In this document: positions 57,895 to 64,000 of the stretch, piece by piece
Numbering within the stretch: the first letter of the stretch is position 1
Layout: each line of letters opens with the position of its first letter
Source: AP-15 sp963738185
GTDB taxonomy: Bacteria; Pseudomonadota; Alphaproteobacteria; ATCC43930; CGMCC-115725
NCBI GenBank assembly: GCA_963738185.1
Contig: CAVTVA010000003.1
Location: 1,426,001-1,490,000, forward strand
Direction: 5' to 3'
DNA: 64,000 nt
The notes under the pieces: model-generated
The model's database searches: none
Told to the model about the DNA's origin: nothing
What the model saw: the letters and a program-made list of their open reading frames with translations, nothing else
Translations under genes and position numbers: made by a program

Positions 57895-60072
57895 TCAGGC
57901 CGCGAGGCGCTGCTTTTCGATCAGGGAGAGGATTTCGGCGGCGGCTTGGGGGATGTTGGTGCCGGGGCCGTAGATTGCGCTGACGCCGGCTTTCTTTAGG
58001 AAATCATAGTCTTTGGGCGGGATGACGCCGCCGCAGACTGTCAGGATGTCGGCGGCGCCTTCGCGCTTCAATGCTTCGATCAGGGCTGGGACCAGGGTCT
58101 TGTGGGCGGCGGCCTGGCTTGAGACGCCGACGATGTGGACATCGTTCTCGACCGCCTGGCGGGCGGCTTCCTCGGGGGTCTGGAACAGGGGGCCGATATC
58201 GACGTCAAAGCCGATATCGGCAAACGCGGTGGCGATCACCTTGGCGCCGCGGTCGTGGCCGTCCTGGCCGAGCTTGACCACCAGCATGCGCGGGCGGCGG
58301 CCTTCCTCGCGGGCAAAGGCCTCGATCTGGCGCTGCACCCGGCGGAAGCCGTCGTCGCCCTGATACTGGCCGCCATAGACGCCGGAAACCGCGCGGATCT
58401 GGGCGCGGTGGCGGGTGAACACCTGCTCCAGCGCGTCGGAGATTTCGCCGACCGTGGCGCGCGCCCGGCTCGCTTCGATCGACAGCGCCAACAGATTGCC
58501 CCGGCCGCTCCGCGCCGCCTCGGTCAGAGCCGCGAGATGCCGCGCGGCAGCGCTCCGGATCGCGGGTTCGGCGCACCTCCTCCAGCCGCTGGATCTGGGA
58601 CGCGCGCACCGCGCTGTTGTCGATATCGAGCAGGTCGATTTCGGCCGCCTCGCCCGAGCGGTATTTGTTGACGCCGACGATCGTCTCCTCGCCGCGGTCG
58701 ATCGCCGCCTGGCGCCGCGCGGCGGCCGCCTCGATGCGCAATTTCGGCATGCCGGCCTCGACCGCCTTGGTCATGCCGCCCAGCCCCTCGACCTCGTCGA
58801 TCAACGCGGTTGCCGCTTCGGCGATCGAATTGGTCAAGCTTTCGAGGTAGTAGCTGCCGCCCAGCGGATCGACGACATGCGGGACGCCGGTTTCCTCGGC
58901 GAGGATCAGCTGGGTGTTGCGGGCGATCCGCATCGAGGCCGGGGTCGGCAATGCCAGCGCCTCGTCGAACGAGTTGGTGTGCAATGACTGGGTCCCGCCG
59001 AGCACCGCGGCCAAAGCCTCGATCGTGGTGCGGACGATGTTGTTGTGCGGGTCCTGCTCGGTCAGGCTGACGCCCGAGGTCTGGCAATGCATGCGCAAGC
59101 GCGAGGCTCGCCGGGTTTTGCGGCGCGAACTGCCGCATCAGCCGCGCCCACAGCAGGCGGGCGGCGCGCAATTTGGCGATCTCCATAAAGAAATTCATGC
59201 CGATGCCGAAAAAGAACGACAGCCGCGGCGCGAATTCGTCGATCGTCGAGCCCGCGCGACAATGCCGCGCGCACGTATTCGAGCCCATCGGCGAGGGTAA
59301 ATGCCAGTTCCTGGACCGAAGTCGCCCCGGCTTCCTCCATGTGATAGCCGGAGATCGAGATTGAATTGAATTTCGGCATGTGCCGGGCGGTGTATTCGAT
59401 GATGTCGGCGACGATGCGCATCGACGGCCCGGGCGGGTAGATATAGGTGTTGCGCACCATGAATTCCTTGAGGATGTCGTTCTGGATCGTGCCCGAGAGC
59501 TTGTCTTGCGCGACACCCTGCTCTTCGGCGGCGACGATGTAGCCGGCGAGCACCGGCAAGACCGCGCCGTTCATCGTCATCGACACGCTCATCCGGTCGA
59601 GCGGGATGCCGCCGAACAGGATCTTCATATCCTCGACCGAGTTGATCGCGACCCCGGCCTTGCCGACATCGCCCATGACGCGCGGGTGGTCGCTGTCATA
59701 GCCGCGATGGGTGGCGAGATCGAAGGCGATCGACAGCCCCTTCTGGCCGGCCTTCAGATTGTCGCGGTAGAAACGGTTCGACTCCTCGGCGGTCGAGAAC
59801 CCGGAATATTGCCGGACCGTCCACGGCCGGTTTGCGTACATCGTCGCCCGCGGCCCGCGCAGATAGGGCGCAAAGCCGGGCAGCGTGTTCTTTAGCGGGA
59901 ACCCGGCCGCTTCGATCTCTTCGAGGTCGGCGGCGGTGTATAGCGGCTTGACCGTGATGCCTTCGGGGGTGACCCAGATCAGGCTGTCCGGAGATTTGCC
60001 CTTGAGCTCGGCCTGCGCGAGCCGGGTCCATTCGGCGGTGGTTTTTGCCGGAAAGCCAGCGTTATCGGCCAT
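57895..60072 (-). CDS. Methylmalonyl-CoA mutase (three frame breaks)
   Basis: The adenosylcobalamin enzyme interconverting methylmalonyl-CoA and succinyl-CoA in propionate and branched-chain catabolism. About 725 residues restored. TIM-barrel domain: GFAPYLRGPRATMYANRPWT, RQYSGFSTAEESNRFYRDNL, GLSIAFDLATHRGYDSDHPR, SVSMTMNGAVLPVLAGYIVA and HNNIVRTTIEALAAVLGGTQ. C-terminal B12-binding domain with DGHDRGAKVIATAFADIGFD and the SQAAAHKTLVPAL loop. Frames shift near 59243, 59100 and 58556; at least the first two need one base removed. It is a single-chain ScpA-type enzyme. The partner MeaB GTPase and the small subunit are not nearby. Confidence 0.94.
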
Positions 60073-60246
60073 GGTTTTCTCCCGCAGGCGATACGCGACT
60101 TATATGGCGGCGCCACTGCCGGCGTCCAACTTTGCCGCTCGGCGCCTAGTCCCGCCGCCACAAGTGCCTTGCTGCAGGTAGCCGCTTGACCGTGGCGGCG
60201 TCGGCGCTAAAGGTTTGCGCGCAACACTCGATCGGAGGAAACGCCA

Positions 60247-60855
60247 ATGAAACGTCTGCTCGCGCGCGGCGCCCTAATGCTGCTGGCCGTCGGCCTCGCT
60301 CTGATCCCGCCGCCGCACGGGGCCGGCGCCGAGACCGGCTGGACGACGCTGTTCGACGGTAAGAACCTCGACAACTGGACGCAGATCGGCGATGCCAATT
60401 GGCAGCTCGAGGACGACGCGGTCGTCGCCACCAAGGGCCGCGGGTTTCTCGTCTCAAAGGACGCCTACCGCGATTTCGAATTGCGGGTCGAGTTCTGGGT
60501 CAACGATTCAGCCAATAGCGGCGTCTTTATCCGCGCCGAAGACCCGAAACAGGTTACCGGCAAGACCGCCTACGAGGTCAACATCTTCGACCGCAGGCCC
60601 GATCCGACTTACGGCACCGGCGCGATCGTCAACGTCGCCAAGGTCAATCCGATGCCCAAGGCCGCCGGCAAATGGAACACCTACGACATTACCGCGAAGG
60701 GCGCGGAGCTGACCGCCGTCCTCAACGGCGTCAAGACGGCGCAAGGCAGCGACGACAAGCACAAGGAAGGCCATATTGCGCTGCAATACGGCCCGGGCGT
60801 TCCCAAAGAAGGCGGGATCGTCAAGTTCCGCAAGGTCGAGATCAGGCCGCTCTAG
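60247..60855 (+). CDS. Exported DUF1080 family protein (3-keto-disaccharide hydrolase-like)
   Basis: 202 residues. Signal peptide to about residue 28 (LIPPPHGAGAE). The mature domain is the concanavalin-like DUF1080 fold: WTTLFDGKNLDNWTQIGD, FLVSKDAYRDFELRVEFWV, SANSGVFIRAEDP, YEVNIFD and GHIALQYGPGVPKEGGIVKF. Some members hydrolyse 3-keto-glycosides; others have no tested role. It is intact, divergent from the mutase gene, and overlaps the end of ctaA (convergent) by 14 bp. Confidence 0.86.
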   Translation: MKRLLARGALMLLAVGLALIPPPHGAGAETGWTTLFDGKNLDNWTQIGDANWQLEDDAVVATKGRGFLVSKDAYRDFELRVEFWVNDSANSGVFIRAEDPKQVTGKTAYEVNIFDRRPDPTYGTGAIVNVAKVNPMPKAAGKWNTYDITAKGAELTAVLNGVKTAQGSDDKHKEGHIALQYGPGVPKEGGIVKFRKVEIRPL

Positions 60856-61978
60856 CACGCAGCTGCGGCGCACGGCGCAGCGTGTGGCGGAAGGCGAGTG
60901 CGGCGCTGAGCAGGATCACCGCATTGCCCTGATGAGCGACGGCGAGCGGGGTCGGCACGACCAGCAGCAGGGTCGAGATGCCGAGCCCGACTTGCAACGC
61001 CACCGCGGCCAGCAGCACGCAGAGCGCGATCCGGGCCGGCCTTGGCAACCTGGCGCGCAGCCCGGCGGCGACCAGCAGGACGATCGCGGCGGCAGTCGCC
61101 ATCGCCAGCACGCGATGGTCGAACTGCACCGCCGCGACATTGGCGAACAAATTCCGGATGAACGGGTGCAGCTGGGCGTAATCCTCGGGCACGAGCCGGC
61201 CGCCCATCAGCGGAAAGGTGTTGTAGACGAAGCCGGCGCGGGTGCCGGCGACAAAGCCGCCGGCGATGATCGTCATGGCGACGAGGAGGAGGATTGCGTC
61301 AGCTGCCAGGCGCCATCCTGCCCCCTCCCTAACCCTCCCCCGCGCGCGGAGGAGGGGAGCGTGGGGGCCCGGGCGAGCCACACCCAGGCCGACCCACAGG
61401 ATCGCCGAATAGATTAAAAGCGCGAGGGAGAGATGGGCGACGAGGCGGTATTGGCTGACCTCGACCCGGTGGACGAGCCCGCTTTCGACCATGTACCAGC
61501 CGAGCGCGCCCTGCGCAAAGCCGAGGGCGAGGATGCCGGCGAGCGCTGGCGCCAGCCGCCGCGGCAGCCGGCCGCGCAGCCAAAACCAGACAAGCGGGAC
61601 GGCAAAGGCGACGCCGATCAGCCGGCCGAGCAGGCGGTGGATGTATTCCCAGAAATAGATGCCTTGGAACTGGGCCAAGGTCATCCCGTAATGGATCAGC
61701 CGGTATTCCGGGATTTCTTTGTAGCGGGTAAAGGCGTCGGCCCATTGGGCATGGCTCAATGGCGGGATGACGCCGATGACCGGGTTCCATTCGGTGATCG
61801 ACAGGCCGGAAAGGGTCAGCCGGGTGATGCCGCCGACCATGACCATCAGCCAGATCAGCGCGCAGCACGAGAACAGCCACGCGGCCACGGCGATGTCGCC
61901 GCCCTGCGCCGCATCGGCTCGCGCACTTGCCGACTGCCCCGCCGCCGTCGGCAGGGAGATTGCCCCGCTTCCCCGCAA
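60842..61978 (-). CDS. ctaA: Heme A synthase (COX15/CtaA) with embedded repeat
   Basis: An inner-membrane enzyme converting heme O to heme A for cytochrome aa3 oxidase. 378 residues, eight predicted helices. Heme-ligand regions are GGITRLTLSGLSITEWNPV, FWEYIHRLLGRLIG, GLVHRVEVSQYRLVAHLSLAL (in two parts) and QFDHRVLAMATA. Between helices 4 and 5 the extra peptide PGPHAPLLRARGRVREGAGW is encoded by a palindromic repeat (61321-61370). The reading frame stays open. The start is a TTG at 61978 with no better choice; a GTG further in would cut the first helix. Confidence 0.9.
   Translation of the reverse strand: MRGSGAISLPTAAGQSASARADAAQGGDIAVAAWLFSCCALIWLMVMVGGITRLTLSGLSITEWNPVIGVIPPLSHAQWADAFTRYKEIPEYRLIHYGMTLAQFQGIYFWEYIHRLLGRLIGVAFAVPLVWFWLRGRLPRRLAPALAGILALGFAQGALGWYMVESGLVHRVEVSQYRLVAHLSLALLIYSAILWVGLGVARPGPHAPLLRARGRVREGAGWRLAADAILLLVAMTIIAGGFVAGTRAGFVYNTFPLMGGRLVPEDYAQLHPFIRNLFANVAAVQFDHRVLAMATAAAIVLLVAAGLRARLPRPARIALCVLLAAVALQVGLGISTLLLVVPTPLAVAHQGNAVILLSAALAFRHTLRRAPQLRARAA
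61321..61370. repeat. Palindromic repeat element embedded in ctaA
   Basis: CCCCCTCCCTAACCCTCCCC followed by CGCGCGCGGAGGAGGGGAGC forms an imperfect long hairpin. This CCCTCCCTAACCCTCCCC-type repeat is known dispersed in many proteobacterial genomes. Here it lies in frame inside ctaA, in a loop between membrane helices. It is a different family from the elements in uvrC and the DUF6285 gene. Confidence 0.65.
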
Positions 61979-62067
61979 CGCACCAAATCCCGCAACTCGA
62001 CGATATCGAGCAAGTGAGGGCCGGCCGACACCGCGGCAAGTGCGGCGAAACGTGCCGGTCCGAGGGC

Positions 62068-62847
62068 TTAGGATTCGTCCCCCGCCGGAATGCGGCGCGG
62101 GCGCATGCGATGGTGGTAATCGGCCGAATAGAGCCGGCTCTCGGGCGCTCCACCGGCGGCAAGGGCCGGGCCGACAAGCACCAGCGCCGTGCGGGTGATG
62201 TGCGCCGCTTCGACCTTATCGCAGATGTCCGAAAGTGTGCCGCGGATCAGCCGCTCGTCCGGCCAGCTGACGCGATAGGCGACGGCCGCCGGGCAGTCGG
62301 CGCCGTAGCGAGGGGTCAGCGCCTGCACGACCGCGGCAATGTTGGCGATCGACAGATGGATCGCCAGGGTCGCCCCGCTGGCGGCGAGGCGCGCGAGGTC
62401 TTCGCCCGCGGGCATCGGCGAGGAGCGGGTGGCGGTGCGCGTCAGGATCACGCTCTGGGCGATTTCCGGCAGGGTCAGCTCGCAGCCGAGCGCCGCTGCG
62501 GCGGCGGCGAACGAGGGCACGCCGGGGGTGACGTCATAGGGAATGCCGAGCGCTTCGAGTCGGCGCATCTGCTCGGCGGCGGCGCTATAGACCGAGGGGT
62601 CGCCCGAATGGAGCCGCGCCACCTCCAAACCCTGCCGATGGGCTGCGGCGATGTGGGCGATGATCTCGTTGAGAGTCAGGGGTGCGGTGTCGATCAACTG
62701 CGCGCCCGGCGGCGCCGCAGCAAGGATCTCGCGCGGGACCAAGGAGCCGGCGTAGAGGCAGACCGGGCAGCGCTCGATCAGCCGCAGGCCGCGCAAGGTG
62801 ATCAGGTCGGCGGCGCCGGGGCCGGCGCCGATGAAATGGACGATCAT
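62068..62847 (-). CDS. cobM: Precorrin-4 C(11)-methyltransferase
   Basis: A SAM-dependent step of the aerobic cobalamin pathway. 259 residues. The tetrapyrrole-methylase fold begins IVHFIGAGPGAADLITLRGL, then CLYAGSLVP, VARLHSGDPSVYSAAAEQM, YDVTPGVPSFAAAAAALGCE, TLPEIAQSVILTRTATRS and VAYRVSWPDERLIRGTL. Length normal. The ATG at 62847 is preferred over the one at 62853 by position. It is the only cobalamin gene in the window and fits the B12-dependent mutase nearby. No cobalamin riboswitch was seen in the 97 bp upstream. Confidence 0.92.
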   Translation of the reverse strand: MIVHFIGAGPGAADLITLRGLRLIERCPVCLYAGSLVPREILAAAPPGAQLIDTAPLTLNEIIAHIAAAHRQGLEVARLHSGDPSVYSAAAEQMRRLEALGIPYDVTPGVPSFAAAAAALGCELTLPEIAQSVILTRTATRSSPMPAGEDLARLAASGATLAIHLSIANIAAVVQALTPRYGADCPAAVAYRVSWPDERLIRGTLSDICDKVEAAHITRTALVLVGPALAAGGAPESRLYSADYHHRMRPRRIPAGDES

Positions 62848-62944
62848 GCGCACCCGTCGTCATCAAGCGCCGCGCGCCGTCAGCGGTTGCCGCCGCGGCA
62901 GATTTGATGGAGTTTAGCCCGACGGCATCGGCACGGGGGAGGCC

Positions 62945-64000
62945 ATGCGACTCTTTTCCGGCTGGATTTTCGCCGCGAGCGTCGTGATCGCCGCCTCGGC
63001 GTCGGCCCAGAACAAGCAGGCCCAGAACAATAAGGCGCCCCAGGCCGCCGCCGCTGCCCCGAGCGCGGCGCCAGTAGCGCCGGCACGAGTTGGGCGGGTC
63101 AGCCTGGTTACCGGAAAGGCCGGTTTTCGCGGACGGGGCGAGGCGCTGTGGTCCGATGCCGCGATCAACGACCCGGTTTCGACCGGGGCATCGTTGCGCA
63201 CCGACCCGCAGGCCCGGGCCGAGATGCGCATCGGGGCGGATACGGTCGACCTCGCCGACAGCACCGAGATACTGATCGCCAGGCTCGAAGACCACGCCGC
63301 CGAAATCGCCGTGCGCCGCGGCCGGATCGACCTCGACATCCCGCAGCTCGGTGCCGGCGAAACGATCGAGATCGACGTTCCGCGCGGCGCGGTCCGGCTG
63401 CTCAAGCCCGGCCGCTACGACGTCAATGCCGGGAGCGGCGATCAGCCGCCGCGGATTGCTGCGTTTACGGGTGGCGCGCGGTTTGTCGCCGGCGCGATCG
63501 ATATGCCGATCAAAGCCGGCGACGCGCTGGTGCTGAACGGCTCCGACATTGCTCACGCCGCGATCGAGCCGGCCACGGCCGATGATTTCGCCCGATGGTG
63601 CGGCTCGCGCGCGGCGGACGAGGCCAAGCTGTCGGCGCCCTATTACGTCTCCCCGGCGATGACCGGCTTTGCCGCGCTCGACGCGGCCGGCGCCTGGCGA
63701 AAAGATTCGGAATTCGGCGAGGTGTGGGTCCCGAGCAGCCTGCCGGCCGAGTGGGCGCCGTTCCGCTTCGGCCATTGGCGCTGGGTCATGCCCTGGGGCT
63801 GGAGCTGGATCGACGGCCAGCCCTGGGGGTTTGCGCCGTCCCATTACGGCCGCTGGGCGTTTGCCGGCGGGCATTGGGTCTGGTCGCCGGGCGCGTTTTC
63901 CAAAGAGCTGGTCTATGCGCCGGCGGTGGTCGCCTTTCTCGGCACGCCCGGGGTTGGGTTGAGCTATGCCGACAGCACCGGCCCGGCCATCGCCTGGTTT
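62945..64000 (+). CDS. FecR-domain/DUF6600-like exported protein (3' end beyond window)
   Basis: An ORF open from the ATG at 62945 to the window end (352 codons). Signal peptide to about residue 22 (ASVVIAASASA). FecR-like region: RVGRVSLVTGKAGFRGRGEA, then DTVDLADSTEILIARLEDHA and VRRGRIDLDIPQLGAGETI. The later part is rich in Trp and Gly: APFRFGHWRWVMPWGWSWI, GQPWGFAPSHYGRWAFAGGH and WVWSPGAF, typical of DUF6600. Such proteins are periplasmic and of unknown function. Incomplete at the right edge. Divergent from cobM across 97 bp. Confidence 0.82.
   Translation, partial: MRLFSGWIFAASVVIAASASAQNKQAQNNKAPQAAAAAPSAAPVAPARVGRVSLVTGKAGFRGRGEALWSDAAINDPVSTGASLRTDPQARAEMRIGADTVDLADSTEILIARLEDHAAEIAVRRGRIDLDIPQLGAGETIEIDVPRGAVRLLKPGRYDVNAGSGDQPPRIAAFTGGARFVAGAIDMPIKAGDALVLNGSDIAHAAIEPATADDFARWCGSRAADEAKLSAPYYVSPAMTGFAALDAAGAWRKDSEFGEVWVPSSLPAEWAPFRFGHWRWVMPWGWSWIDGQPWGFAPSHYGRWAFAGGHWVWSPGAFSKELVYAPAVVAFLGTPGVGLSYADSTGPAIAWF

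Overview
The window is high-GC DNA, densely coding on both strands. Its gene content fits an alphaproteobacterium of the Rhodospirillales type: gltB-gltD, a uvrB/uvrC-pgsA-moaD-moaE block, ubiK, a phasin, a COX15-type heme A synthase, an aerobic-pathway cobM, a B12-dependent methylmalonyl-CoA mutase, bactofilin and DUF2244 next to dapB/nth. Taxonomy is inferred from gene content only. No rRNA, tRNA, CRISPR array or intact insertion sequence was recognised.

Layout. 0-6 kb: exported and envelope genes, namely two PEP-CTERM proteins, a large secreted RIFT-barrel protein and a TPR-sulfotransferase. 6.4-12.6 kb: glutamate synthase (gltB, gltD). 12.6-18.8 kb: an LLM-class flavin oxidoreductase, an AlkA/Tag-like glycosylase, a HAD phosphatase, ubiK, a YbjN protein, proC, a TetR regulator and a phasin with a visible promoter and operator-like palindrome. 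18.9-22.8 kb: an EnvZ/OmpR-type two-component pair, a MarR regulator and divergent ilvE. 22.8-32.4 kb: a long minus-strand run of uvrB, an SDR, uvrC, pgsA, mobB, moeA, moaD, moaE and a methyltransferase, mixing excision repair with molybdenum-cofactor synthesis. 32.5-37.8 kb: an accessory island with a Phd/PIN toxin-antitoxin pair, a multi-GAF histidine kinase broken in many places, and a vapBC pair lying between 13-bp direct repeats. 37.9-42.7 kb: dapB, DUF2244, nth, bactofilin and mlaA. 43.2-52.5 kb: a nine-gene minus-strand directon (FemAB-like acyltransferase, acyl-CoA ligase, SDR, phosphotransferase, DUF6285, ribB, 2-hydroxyacid dehydrogenase, MFS, membrane protein) that looks like acyl-CoA or organic-acid metabolism. 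52.7-55.9 kb: a periplasmic protein, a DegQ/DegS-like protease and a CbpA/CbpM chaperone pair. 55.9-57.9 kb: a second accessory patch (LLM-oxidoreductase remnant, toxin-like gene with DUF2283 partner, GIY-YIG protein). 57.9-64 kb: methylmalonyl-CoA mutase, a DUF1080 protein, ctaA, cobM and a FecR/DUF6600 protein cut by the window edge.

Two features run through the whole window. First, about 25 single-base frame breaks interrupt otherwise well-conserved genes. Several lie in short homopolymers, and most need one base removed. This looks like uncorrected sequencing error rather than gene death, so affected genes are given here as one feature spanning all their frames. Second, short palindromic repeats sit inside the coding sequence of uvrC, a DUF6285 gene and ctaA and are translated as extra peptide, as in Rickettsia palindromic elements. 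Related or similar repeats also lie between genes.
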